Source: Nocardia ninae NBRC 108245 (lineage in GTDB: Bacteria; Actinomycetota; Actinomycetes; Mycobacteriales; Mycobacteriaceae). From it: DNA of 64,000 nt. Shown in pieces: positions 1 to 8,502 of the stretch (position 1 is the first letter of the stretch; each line of letters opens with the position of its first letter). Both the position numbers and the translations under genes were made by a program. The notes under the pieces are model-generated. The model saw only the letters and a list, made by a program, of their open reading frames with translations, did not search any database and had not been told where the DNA came from. The stretch is taken from NCBI RefSeq assembly GCF_007990755.1, contig NZ_BJXA01000039.1, forward strand, positions 1 through 64,000, written 5' to 3'.

Positions 1-153
1 GAACACCACGGTCGCGGCGGTCAGCGCCACCAGCGCCGCGGCGACCGCGACGGTCGACAGGCGAATCGAGACGGTCTTCGGGTCGCGGGCCGGGGCGGGC
101 GTGGCCTCGGTGTCGACGTCCTGCTTCGGTTCGGTCACAACGTCGTTCGACAT
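1..153 (-). CDS. Mce-associated membrane protein, N-terminal part (runs off window)
   Basis: Only the first 51 codons lie in the window. They give an acidic, Pro/Ala-rich cytosolic tail followed by a hydrophobic stretch rich in Ala and Val from about residue 36, the beginning of a membrane anchor. The ATG at 153 is preceded by a strong AAAGGAGG ribosome binding site, and the gene starts 14 bases after the MceF stop on the same strand. This is the usual place for Mce-associated (Mas) proteins, which accompany and stabilise Mce complexes. The assignment rests on position and the N-terminal layout, because the conserved domain lies outside the window. Confidence 0.75.
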   Translation of the reverse strand, partial: MSNDVVTEPKQDVDTEATPAPARDPKTVSIRLSTVAVAAALVALTAATVVF

Positions 154-167
154 CGCGTCCTCCTTTC

Positions 168-1124
168 CTATTTGACGGCCACCCGCACCTTGACGGCGCC
201 ATCGGCGTCGACCTCGGCGAGGGCCTGGGAGATCAGGTCGGATATATCGATGCGCGGCGCGGCCGCGACCAGCGCATCGACGAGCGGGCGCAGCACCGGC
301 GCCAGTGAACTCAGCTCCGGCTCGAGCTCACGCAACGCGTCGACCGTCTTGGCGGTGAACGGGGCGATCCCGTTTCCCGTCGTGTACTGGTCGATCGGCT
401 GGCTGTCGACCATCCGGCCGACGTGGGCGACGAGATCGCTGAGCGCCTGGGTGAACTGGACCCACTCGGGCGCGGCGGCACTGAACGACGGTCCTACCCA
501 ATCCATGTTGGTGGCCGTGTTCTGGAAACTGTTGAGCAGCGAGGCGATCTGCGGGTTGCGGCTCATGATGGCGGCCGCGAGCAGATCGCCGGAGCGGGCG
601 AGATTCGGGATCGCGCCGTCGGTGCCGGCCAGGGACTGCTCCGCGGTGCTCACCAGCGAGCCGACCACCGTCGGGTCGAGCTGGTTCAGCGTCTTGGTGG
701 CGAGCCGAGCGACCTCCGGAATCGACAGCGGCATCCGCACATTCGAGGTCGTCAGCTGTTGCCCGTCGCGCAGGTACGGTCCGCCGTCGCCGTTCGGCCG
801 GAACTCGACATATGGCTCGCCGAGCGCGGACAGGTGCTCGATGGTGACCGTGCTGTCGGTGGGTACCCGGCGGTCCGCGGCGAGCTTCAGACCGACCTCG
901 ACACCGTCCGCGCTCTTGCGCACCGAGCTGACCCGGCCCACCTCGATCCCGGTGAGCAGGATCGGCGACCCGACGGCGAGCCCGCCCGAATTGGTCAGCA
1001 CCATGCTGGCATCGGTGTACTCGGCCAGCGGGTCGGCCTGCACCACGTTGAACGTCAGGTAGCCCGCGCCGAGCACGGTGATGGCGGCGATGCCGCCGAG
1101 CGAGGCGATCGGCCCGAGCTTCAT
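168..1124 (-). CDS. mceF: MCE family protein, MceF position
   Basis: 318 residues. An N-terminal transmembrane anchor (about residues 5-28) is followed by the MlaD/MCE domain, recognisable from GGLAVGSPILLTGIEVGRV at about 47-65, then a long helical region that in this family forms the periplasmic needle. It is the sixth and last Mce subunit. In the family, six different subunits form a hexameric tunnel that carries lipids from the outer envelope to the YrbE permease. Its ATG overlaps the MceE stop by 4 bp (ATGA), indicating translational coupling. The substrate cannot be read from sequence. Confidence 0.93.
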   Translation of the reverse strand: MKLGPIASLGGIAAITVLGAGYLTFNVVQADPLAEYTDASMVLTNSGGLAVGSPILLTGIEVGRVSSVRKSADGVEVGLKLAADRRVPTDSTVTIEHLSALGEPYVEFRPNGDGGPYLRDGQQLTTSNVRMPLSIPEVARLATKTLNQLDPTVVGSLVSTAEQSLAGTDGAIPNLARSGDLLAAAIMSRNPQIASLLNSFQNTATNMDWVGPSFSAAAPEWVQFTQALSDLVAHVGRMVDSQPIDQYTTGNGIAPFTAKTVDALRELEPELSSLAPVLRPLVDALVAAAPRIDISDLISQALAEVDADGAVKVRVAVK

Positions 1125-2239
1125 CGGACGACTCCGATCATGCGTAGGGTCTGGATGATCCGATCCGTCTGGTCCTGAATCGGCACCGGCGCATCGGTTT
1201 TCACGCCGGTGATGTTCACCTTGGGCCCGTGCTCGGCGAACGGAATGATCTTCTCGCGCACCAGCGAGACCAGCGCCTGCAGATTCGACGGCTGACTCAG
1301 GTCCAGCGGGCGGGCCGAGGCCAGCAGCGGCAGGAAGGCCTGCACGGTACCGTCGGCGCTGTTCAGCAGCGGGCCGAGCCAGGTGAGCGAGGTGCCGATC
1401 GGGCCGAGCTGGTTGAAGATCTTGGTCACCCCGACGATCGACGGGGCGATGCCGTTCATCTGGTCCACCGACTCCTGGGTGAGCAGGTCGGCGAGCACCG
1501 GCCGGATGCCGTGCAGCACATTGGTGTTGTTGTCGATCCCGTCGAGCAGCGAGTCGAGGTCGTCCAGGTGGTTGCCCAGGTCCACCGCGTCGTCGGCCAG
1601 GGTCTTGCCGATCTGCTTGGTCCGGGCGGGGTCCGCGGGCAGCACATCGTTGAGCTGCTCGATGGTGTCCTGCACCTGCTGCACCGCGCCACCCTGGGTG
1701 AAGGTGGCCAGCGCGGCCATCGTGTCCTCCAGCTGCACCGGCGGTTTCGTCTGCGACAGCGGGATCGTGCCGCCCTCCGGCAGCAGCTTGTCGAAGCCGT
1801 TCGACGGGGTGATCAGCGCGAGATGGATGTCGCCGAGCACCGTGTTCTGCCGCAGTTCGGCCAGGGTGGCCGCGGGCAACCGCGCCGACTTCGAGATCCG
1901 GGCGTCGACAACCACGTAACCGCCGCGGCCGCCCGCCTTGGCCGAATCCACCACGGACACACCGGAAACCGTGCCGACCTGGGCGCCGTTGGCCATGATC
2001 TTGGCCCGCGCGGGCAGATTCAGCACATTGGCGAACTGGATGTGCACGTCGTAGGTGGCGCCGGAGACCTCGGAGCCGGGCACCGGCACCGACGACGGAT
2101 CGAACGCGCAGCCCGCGGCGGGCAGCGCGGCCGCCAGCACCAACGCCAGTCCGGCGACGAAACGACTACCGCCGCTGCCCTTTTCCCGACGGGCAAGTGT
2201 GACGACCGGTCGCCCGGTCTCGTCCCGATGGATGTTCAT
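1121..2239 (-). CDS. mceE: MCE family lipoprotein, MceE position
   Basis: 372 residues. A basic N-terminus and hydrophobic stretch end in the lipobox LPAAGC with Cys44, so this subunit is predicted to be lipidated, as MceE (LprK-type) proteins are. The MCE domain follows (NLPARAKIMANGAQVGTVSG), then helical segments. I chose the ATG at 2239 because it overlaps the MceD stop by 4 bp and gives a proper signal peptide. The same frame stays open far upstream, but that part overlaps MceD. It is the fifth Mce subunit of the operon. Confidence 0.93.
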   Translation of the reverse strand: MNIHRDETGRPVVTLARREKGSGGSRFVAGLALVLAAALPAAGCAFDPSSVPVPGSEVSGATYDVHIQFANVLNLPARAKIMANGAQVGTVSGVSVVDSAKAGGRGGYVVVDARISKSARLPAATLAELRQNTVLGDIHLALITPSNGFDKLLPEGGTIPLSQTKPPVQLEDTMAALATFTQGGAVQQVQDTIEQLNDVLPADPARTKQIGKTLADDAVDLGNHLDDLDSLLDGIDNNTNVLHGIRPVLADLLTQESVDQMNGIAPSIVGVTKIFNQLGPIGTSLTWLGPLLNSADGTVQAFLPLLASARPLDLSQPSNLQALVSLVREKIIPFAEHGPKVNITGVKTDAPVPIQDQTDRIIQTLRMIGVVR

Positions 2240-3321
2240 CGTGCACCCGCCATTCCGAACAGCAGTGCTGCCATATCGACCTTCGCCATGCCGCCCGCGG
2301 CGTCGCAGCGACCCGGCGCCATCGCGTTCACCACCGCGCAGACCTGATCGGCCTGCTGCTGCGGAATCGCGACCTTCGGTGGGGTATAAGTGATCCCGGA
2401 CTGCCCGAACGACCGGAAGGCGTCGGTCAGCACCGGCATCATCGACACGATCTGGGCCAGCGAGCCGACCCGGGCGCGCAGGAACTTCACCAGCGGCACG
2501 GTGACATCGAGCGACTTCATGATCGGATCGCCGAAGGCCGTGGTGAGGTCGTTGAGGATCGGCAGCAGCTGCCCGAGTCCGTCGATCACCTGGGCACCGG
2601 GTTCCAGGAGGTCGGTGCGCGCCGCGTTCAGCGTCGGCGCCAACCGGCGGAACATCGATTCGATGTCGCCCCAGTGCTCCTCGACCTTCTTGCCCACCGA
2701 GGCGAAGGCGTCGAAAACCCCGACCAGATGGCCGATATCGGCGTCGGGCGAGGCCATAGCCCCGCTCAGCTTCTTGATGATGTCGTTGACCTGCGGCCCG
2801 GTCCCCGCGGTCGCCGCGTTCAGCTGCGACAACCCCTGGGCGAGTGCGTCGGGGGTCTTGTTGTCCGGTCCGGAGATCTGCGCGGAGAGCTGCGCCACCG
2901 CGTTCAACGTCTCGGAAATGCTCTTGGGCGTCAGCGTTTTGGTGATGCACTGACCGGCATTCCAGCGCGCGGTGTTCTGGCCGGAGGTCACCACGGCGAG
3001 CTGACGGGCCGCGACGATGCTGTCGGCGAGCGTGGTGGCGCCCGCGTCGGCGTAGACCGGCTTGTCGGCCTCGACGTCGAACTCGACCTTCACCGACTTA
3101 CCCTGCGGCGCAATCGAAGTCACCGTGCCCACCGGGATGCCGCGCATGGTCACCTGGTTGCCGACGTACAACCCGACGCTGTCGGGCATGATCGCGCAGT
3201 AACTCTCGGTCTTCTTCATCGGGTCGAAGGCGATGAAGTACCCCACGACGACGAGCACGACCGCGACGAGCGCACCCGAGACCGACATGAACGCCCGCGA
3301 GCCGAGCACCTTGTGCAGCAT
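2236..3321 (-). CDS. mceD: MCE family protein, MceD position
   Basis: 361 residues. One N-terminal transmembrane helix (about 12-30) precedes the MCE domain, seen in VGLYVGNQVTMRGIPVGTV at about 49-67, then an extended helical and C-terminal region. It is the fourth subunit of the predicted hexameric lipid channel. The start overlaps the last base of the MceC stop and the stop overlaps the MceE start (ATGA), so expression is coupled on both sides. Confidence 0.93.
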   Translation of the reverse strand: MLHKVLGSRAFMSVSGALVAVVLVVVGYFIAFDPMKKTESYCAIMPDSVGLYVGNQVTMRGIPVGTVTSIAPQGKSVKVEFDVEADKPVYADAGATTLADSIVAARQLAVVTSGQNTARWNAGQCITKTLTPKSISETLNAVAQLSAQISGPDNKTPDALAQGLSQLNAATAGTGPQVNDIIKKLSGAMASPDADIGHLVGVFDAFASVGKKVEEHWGDIESMFRRLAPTLNAARTDLLEPGAQVIDGLGQLLPILNDLTTAFGDPIMKSLDVTVPLVKFLRARVGSLAQIVSMMPVLTDAFRSFGQSGITYTPPKVAIPQQQADQVCAVVNAMAPGRCDAAGGMAKVDMAALLFGMAGAR

Positions 3322-4355
3322 CAGCAGTCCCTCCCCGGCAACGGCACGCAGACCCGCGCGAGCGCGCCCGCGGGCGCGGTGATGGTCTGCCCGGACTGGT
3401 CGATCGTCACGCCGCCGTCGGGCCCGGCCAGCGCCGACAGCTTCTGCTGCATGTCCTGCACCGAACCGATGACGGGATCCAGCTTGTTCAGCAGCTCCGA
3501 CATCCGGGGCACGGCGTCGAACAGCGGCTGGAGTTTCGGCTTCAGCTCGGCGTAGGTCGGCGCGATCGCCGCGGCCTTGCTGATGACGGCGTTCAGCAAC
3601 CGCAGACCCTCCTGCAACTCGGCCCGCTTGCCGAGGACCAGGTCTTCCATCCGGTTGGTGGCCTGCACCAGCCTGCCGAGCGAGCCCTTGGCGCCGTCGT
3701 ACATGGTCACGTACTCATCGGCATTGGCGATCGCCTTGGAGATCATCTCGTGCTGGCGGTTGAGGTCGTCGACGAAGCTGCTGAGGCTGTCGAGGGTGGT
3801 GCGCAACGTGTCCGGCGCCTCCGCGACGGAGGTGCCGAGCGCGGCGAGGTTGCGCCGCAAGGTATCTCCGTCGATCTTGCTGACCGGCTCGGCCGCATCC
3901 TGGAAGGTCTGCACCAGGCTGTACGGCAGCCGCACCCGATCCATCGGAATGTGCTTGTCGCCCAACGGTGTTGTGCCCGAGGGGAACAGCGCCACATAGT
4001 TGCCACCGACCACGGTGAGCATGCGGACATCCAGCGTGGACTGATCGCCGACGAACAACCCGGAGTCCACGGTGAAGCGCATGACCACCCGATCCGGCTT
4101 CAGCTCCAGCGATTTCACCGTGCCGACGCTGATCCCGGCCACGCGGATGTCGTCACCGGCCTTCACCGACTGCGCCTCCGCGAGATCGGCGGTGTAGGTC
4201 TTCTTGCCGATCGGCACCACGTAGAGCACGCCGGCCGCGACCGCCACGATCGCCACCAGGACCACGCCGATGATGCCGAGCCGGATCTCGCGCCGCTTGG
4301 TCTCCTGCTCGCCGATCACACGACGATCGGCGAACATGCCGCTCACCCAGCGCAT
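3321..4355 (-). CDS. mceC: MCE family protein, MceC position
   Basis: 344 residues from the chosen ATG. A membrane helix (about residues 25-46) is followed by the MCE domain, with SVKAGDDIRVAGISVGTVKS as the signature. The ATG at 4355 has AGGTGG four bases upstream and overlaps the MceB end by 13 bp. An ATG six codons further in (4337) would instead leave a 5 bp gap to MceB and is a real alternative. Third Mce subunit of the operon. Confidence 0.9.
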   Translation of the reverse strand: MRWVSGMFADRRVIGEQETKRREIRLGIIGVVLVAIVAVAAGVLYVVPIGKKTYTADLAEAQSVKAGDDIRVAGISVGTVKSLELKPDRVVMRFTVDSGLFVGDQSTLDVRMLTVVGGNYVALFPSGTTPLGDKHIPMDRVRLPYSLVQTFQDAAEPVSKIDGDTLRRNLAALGTSVAEAPDTLRTTLDSLSSFVDDLNRQHEMISKAIANADEYVTMYDGAKGSLGRLVQATNRMEDLVLGKRAELQEGLRLLNAVISKAAAIAPTYAELKPKLQPLFDAVPRMSELLNKLDPVIGSVQDMQQKLSALAGPDGGVTIDQSGQTITAPAGALARVCVPLPGRDC

Positions 4356-5344
4356 ACCGCCACCTGCTGTCCCGCGATCAGTACGCCGAATACCTGCGGC
4401 ACGTCCGCCGCGCCCTTGGTGCACTGCGGCTTCCAGCCCGCGACCGCCGACTTGGGGATCGCCGCGTCGAAGCCGGCCAGCAGCCCGGGCAGCTTGTCGA
4501 ATATCTCGAGGGCCTGCTGCGGGTCGGGGAAGATCTGGTGGATCAACGCGTCCACATCGTCGGGGCTCTGTAGCCCGAGGGCGTTGAACAGGTTGTCCAG
4601 CGGGCCGAGCACCGACGGCGCGGCCGCGGCGAACTGGGCCAGCCCGGCCATATTGGACTCCAGGCCGGAGAAGATGTCGGCCAGCCTGGCCAGCAGCGGC
4701 ACCATGTAGTGGACCTTCCCGCCGGCCGTTTCCTGCAGGTCGGACAGGTTCTGCAGCACCTTGTCGATCACCACCTGCCGGTCTTTGACGTGCGCCGCGA
4801 GTTTGTCGATCGCCGCCAGCGCGGGGCCGATGCCGTTGCCGTCGCCCTCGATCAGCGCGACCATGCTCGCGCTGAACTGGTTGATCTCCTCCGGGGAGAT
4901 GGTGGCCAGCACCGGCTTCAGGCCGTTGAACATGCTGGTCACATCGAACGAGGCCACGGTGTGATCGGTGCCGACCGTCGCGCCGCCCGGGATGCGCTTA
5001 CCGGGCTGCGGCTGCTGCTGCAGGTCGATATAGCGCTGACCGGTGAGGTTCTGGTAGCGGATAGCCAGCTTCGAGTTGTCGTAGATGGACGCATCGGTCT
5101 TGAGCGACAACCGAACTCGCGCCTGCACGCCGTCGAGCTCGATCCCGTTCACCTTGCCGACCTGCACGCCGTACATGCGCACGTCGTCGCCCACTTTCAA
5201 GCCGTTGGCATCGGTGAACAACGCGCTGTGGTCCTCGGTCGGCCCCGATACCGGCCGCTTGATCGCCGTGCAGACGATGATCAGCACGCCGATCATCACC
5301 GCCGCGAACAGGCCGAGCCGCCAAGCGGCGGAACGTACTTTCAT
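4343..5344 (-). CDS. mceB: MCE family protein, MceB position
   Basis: 333 residues: N-terminal membrane anchor (about 8-27), MCE domain with LKVGDDVRMYGVQVGKVNGI, then helical segments and a C-terminal region with two cysteines. Second Mce subunit. The ATG overlaps the MceA stop by 4 bp. In this family the B subunit pairs with the other five in a heterohexamer attached to the YrbE permease. Nothing here departs from the family. Confidence 0.93.
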   Translation of the reverse strand: MKVRSAAWRLGLFAAVMIGVLIIVCTAIKRPVSGPTEDHSALFTDANGLKVGDDVRMYGVQVGKVNGIELDGVQARVRLSLKTDASIYDNSKLAIRYQNLTGQRYIDLQQQPQPGKRIPGGATVGTDHTVASFDVTSMFNGLKPVLATISPEEINQFSASMVALIEGDGNGIGPALAAIDKLAAHVKDRQVVIDKVLQNLSDLQETAGGKVHYMVPLLARLADIFSGLESNMAGLAQFAAAAPSVLGPLDNLFNALGLQSPDDVDALIHQIFPDPQQALEIFDKLPGLLAGFDAAIPKSAVAGWKPQCTKGAADVPQVFGVLIAGQQVAVCAG

Positions 5345-6372
5345 CGGGCACCTCCCAATAGCGGTGCCAGGACGGGCATGCCACTCAGATCGATCTCGGC
5401 GTTCAGCACCGGACCGTTCGGGGTGTCGGGCATGGCCGCACGCAACCTGCGCAGCAACTCGGTGAGGTCGGCCCCCGACTGCCGCGGCTGCGGCACCATC
5501 TGCGCGAGCAGCGTCAGCACCGGGGCGAGCATGTCGGTGACGCCGGACAGATCGTTGCCCAGTGCGGTGCCGAGGTTGGCGATACCGGGCAGCAACGTGT
5601 CGGTGTGCATCCGCACGCCGGCATCGAAGGATTCCCGATTCGATTGCAGCCGAGGGATATTGCGGATCATGTCCACCATCACCTCGTTGGCGCCGGCGAA
5701 GTTGCCCGCGCCGTAGAACGCGGGGCCCAGCGCGGCGGCCAGCTCGGAGAACGGCATCCGCTGGTTGTCGGTGACGATCTGGGCCGCCTGGATGATCGCC
5801 TGCGCCAGCGGCGTGAACGCCTTCATGTCGTGCGAGACCTGGCTGATCACGGTCGCCATCTGCGGGGTGAGCACCGAGTCACCGGACGCCGACAGGCTGC
5901 GCAGCATGCTGCCCATGGTGGCGTCGAAGATCGCGGCGGAATTGGCGCCGGTCAGGTCGAGCACGCTGTCGTCGCGCAGCGCGGATCCGCCCGCACCGCG
6001 GCGCAGCTCGATCTCGCTGATGCCGAACAGGTTTGCGGGCGCGTAGTCGACCCGCATGCTGTCGTCGATGCCGTGCAGTTGCGAACGATCCAGCCGCAAC
6101 CCGATGCGCTGGGTGCCGCGCTCGGCCGGGTCGACCCCGGTGACCGTGCCGACCTGCACGCCGTCCACCCGCACCGGGGTGCCCGCCAGGATGCCGTCGC
6201 CGACCTGTTCGGTGTGCAGCGAGATATGCATCCCGTCGTCGGTGCGCAGCTCGCGTTGCAGCGCAAGGACCGCGACCACCGCCACGATCACTGCGACCGC
6301 GACCAGGCCGACGAGCCGGGACCGCTGCTTGTCGACCGCCACTCCGGGCAATCCATACTTCGGCATCGCCAT
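5341..6372 (-). CDS. mceA: MCE family protein, MceA position
   Basis: 343 residues. The ATG at 6372 (MAMPKYGLPG) is chosen because it shares one base with the YrbEB TAA stop (TAATG). The frame stays open 12 codons upstream, but that part lies inside YrbEB. A transmembrane helix (about residues 16-36) precedes the MCE domain with ILAGTPVRVDGVQVGTVTG. First Mce subunit. The C-terminal region is helical, as expected for the shaft of the lipid tunnel. Confidence 0.93.
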   Translation of the reverse strand: MAMPKYGLPGVAVDKQRSRLVGLVAVAVIVAVVAVLALQRELRTDDGMHISLHTEQVGDGILAGTPVRVDGVQVGTVTGVDPAERGTQRIGLRLDRSQLHGIDDSMRVDYAPANLFGISEIELRRGAGGSALRDDSVLDLTGANSAAIFDATMGSMLRSLSASGDSVLTPQMATVISQVSHDMKAFTPLAQAIIQAAQIVTDNQRMPFSELAAALGPAFYGAGNFAGANEVMVDMIRNIPRLQSNRESFDAGVRMHTDTLLPGIANLGTALGNDLSGVTDMLAPVLTLLAQMVPQPRQSGADLTELLRRLRAAMPDTPNGPVLNAEIDLSGMPVLAPLLGGAR

Positions 6373-7238
6373 TACCCCGTGAAACTGATCGTCGCGTTGA
6401 AACCCCACAGCACGATGGTGAGCACCATGTCGATGGCCACGATCGCCACCGAGGAGGCGCGCACCGCGCGGCCGGAGGCGATACCGACGCCCTCGGGTCC
6501 GCCGGTGGCGAAGAAGCCGTAGTAGCTGTGGATGAGGATGACCACCGTGGCGAAGATGGCCACCTTGATCACCGCGGCGATCACGTCGAACCCGGCCACG
6601 AACTGGAAGAAGTAGTGGTCGTACACGCCCGCGGACTGCCCGTGCACCAACGTGATCAGGCCACGGCAGGACAGGTACGCCAGGATCAGCCCGATCAGGA
6701 AGGTCGGCACGATCGAGATGGCGCCCGCGATCACCCGGGTGGTCACGACGAAGGGCACCGAGCGCAGGCCCATCGCCTCCAGCGCGTCGATCTCCTCGGA
6801 GATGCGCATGGAGCCGATCTCGGCGGTGATGCGGCAGCCCGCCTGCGCGGCGAAGCCGATGGCCGCGGCGATCGGCGCGAGTTCGCGGGTGGTCGCGTAG
6901 GCCGAGACGATGCCGGTGACCGGGCCCATGCCGAGCATGTTCAGCATGGTGAACGACTCGACGGCCACCGAGGCGCCCATGACGAGGCCGAGCACGATCA
7001 TCATCGGCACGGTGCCGCCGCCGACGATGACCGAGCCGCGGCCCCAGGTCATGTCGGAGATGATGCGCAGCGTCTCGTCGCGGTAGTGCTTGATCGTCGA
7101 CGGGATCGAGGAGAGCACCTGCCAGACGAAGGCCAGCACGAAGCCGAGCGCCTCGAACCGGGCGAGCAGCAGGCCGCGGCGCTGGTAGAAGCGGCTGAGC
7201 CAGCCCAAACCCTTGGGCACATAGGTCGATGCGGACAT
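6372..7238 (-). CDS. yrbEB: MlaE/YrbE-family lipid ABC permease, second subunit (YrbEB)
   Basis: 288 residues with five or six membrane helices and the conserved MlaE motif region EEIDALEAMGLRSVPFVVTT, the helix that contacts the ATPase. YrbEA and YrbEB form the inner-membrane permease pair below the Mce tunnel; the ATPase (MceG/Mkl) is normally encoded elsewhere and is not in this window. It begins 1 bp after YrbEA ends. A standard component of an actinobacterial mce operon. Confidence 0.94.
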   Translation of the reverse strand: MSASTYVPKGLGWLSRFYQRRGLLLARFEALGFVLAFVWQVLSSIPSTIKHYRDETLRIISDMTWGRGSVIVGGGTVPMMIVLGLVMGASVAVESFTMLNMLGMGPVTGIVSAYATTRELAPIAAAIGFAAQAGCRITAEIGSMRISEEIDALEAMGLRSVPFVVTTRVIAGAISIVPTFLIGLILAYLSCRGLITLVHGQSAGVYDHYFFQFVAGFDVIAAVIKVAIFATVVILIHSYYGFFATGGPEGVGIASGRAVRASSVAIVAIDMVLTIVLWGFNATISFTG

Positions 7239-7239
7239 G

Positions 7240-8076
7240 TCAGACCAGCCTTGTCGGCAGGAACATCTCGACCACCTGTGTGACGCCGAGGTTGACGACG
7301 GCGATCGACACCACCGACAGCACCACCGCCGCGTTCACCGCGTCGGCCACCCCGCGCGGTCCGCCCTTGGCCTCCAGCCCGCGCTGGCAGGCGATCACCA
7401 CCACCAGGAAGCCGAACAGGGCCGCCTTGAGCAGCGAGACCCAGACATCGGCGACGGTGGTGAAGGAACCGAAGGTGGCCCAGTAGCTGCCGGGCGTGAC
7501 GTTCTGGCCGCCCACCGCAACCGCGTAACCGGCGACGATGCCGACGAAGATGATGAGGATGTTCAGCAGCGGCGCCACCAGGATCATCGCGACCAATCGC
7601 GGAATGACCAGGCGGGGAATCGGACTGATGCCCATGGTGTTCAGCGCGTCGATCTCCTCGCGGATCGTGCGCGCGCCCAGGTCGGCGGCGATGGCGGCGG
7701 CGCCCGCACCGCCGAGCAGGAATCCGGTGGCCAGCGGGGCGCCCTGCTTGATGACGCCGAGGCCGCCGGTCGCGCCGAGCAGCGAGTCCGCGCCGAGCGT
7801 GTGGATGAGGTTGCCGACCTGGATCGAGACGATGACGCCGAACGGGATGGCGATCAGGATCGCCGGGATGGCCGTGACGGTGACCAACCGCCAGGCCTGC
7901 GTGGTCGCCTCGCGCCACTCGAACTGGCCGCGCGCGATCCCGGTGACCGTGCCGGTCACCGATTCCCGTGCGATGTCCACGGCGCGACCGAAGGTCCGCA
8001 ACGACGAAACGACAGTGTCGGAGAAGTTCTTGCGGACGACGCGGACGGCGGTGGCACTCGAGCGCGCCCGGGTCAT
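7240..8076 (-). CDS. yrbEA: MlaE/YrbE-family lipid ABC permease, first subunit (YrbEA)
   Basis: 278 residues from the ATG at 8076; a GTG three codons upstream (8085) is also possible and neither has a strong ribosome binding site. The N-terminal 60 residues are amphipathic, followed by membrane helices and the MlaE signature EEIDALNTMGISPIPRLVIP. First gene of the mce operon, so the promoter should lie in the 8077-8502 gap. It partners with YrbEB as a heterodimeric permease. Confidence 0.93.
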   Translation of the reverse strand: MTRARSSATAVRVVRKNFSDTVVSSLRTFGRAVDIARESVTGTVTGIARGQFEWREATTQAWRLVTVTAIPAILIAIPFGVIVSIQVGNLIHTLGADSLLGATGGLGVIKQGAPLATGFLLGGAGAAAIAADLGARTIREEIDALNTMGISPIPRLVIPRLVAMILVAPLLNILIIFVGIVAGYAVAVGGQNVTPGSYWATFGSFTTVADVWVSLLKAALFGFLVVVIACQRGLEAKGGPRGVADAVNAAVVLSVVSIAVVNLGVTQVVEMFLPTRLV

Positions 8077-8502
8077 AGACGCCACTCGGGGCCCGAGCCG
8101 GGCCGGTGTGTCTCAGGTTTCACAGTCGTTCTCTCCATGATGGGCGTCACTGCCACCATGAAGCTATCGGTGACAACCGGTAACAGTAAAGCCGATCACG
8201 GTGTGACCATCGCCTCCTCAACGCTTGCCGGCGACTAGCTTCGTTGCCCGGTCAACAGCACGAGATGGAAGTAAATGGCCGTTCTGGTACGGGTTATCAG
8301 CACGTTTTCGCATAACTGTGACGTGCATCATGTGATTTAGCTAACCGCCAGCAAGATCACGGACCGATTACGAAAGGGCGTAATCGGCAAATGGGACAAG
8401 CGGGGCGGCCGCACACCGGCTAAAGGGCCGGAGCTGGGCCAATAGTCAGCACACCGCCCACATGGCTCGGCCTCGACCGCGTCGTGTGCGTCGAATCACG
8501 AT
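8077..8502. other. Intergenic region upstream of the mce operon
   Basis: A 426 bp gap between two minus-strand genes with no convincing gene. It should carry the mce operon promoter. It is visibly AT-richer than its surroundings around 8240-8390 and holds one perfect inverted repeat (listed separately). A 33-codon frame starting near 8138 on the plus strand has no ribosome binding site and I do not call it. Confidence 0.6.
8364..8387. promoter_or_regulatory. Perfect 9-bp inverted repeat (operator or hairpin)
   Basis: CCGATTACG, six spacer bases AAAGGG, then CGTAATCGG. It lies 288 bp upstream of YrbEA and 116 bp downstream of the antiporter stop. No T-tract follows on the minus strand, so a protein-binding site is more likely than an intrinsic terminator, but the repeat alone does not decide this. 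Confidence 0.5.

Noticed and set aside
8138-8239. 33-codon plus-strand frame in the mce leader
   Set aside because: No ribosome binding site, no recognisable sequence, and it lies in the likely promoter region.
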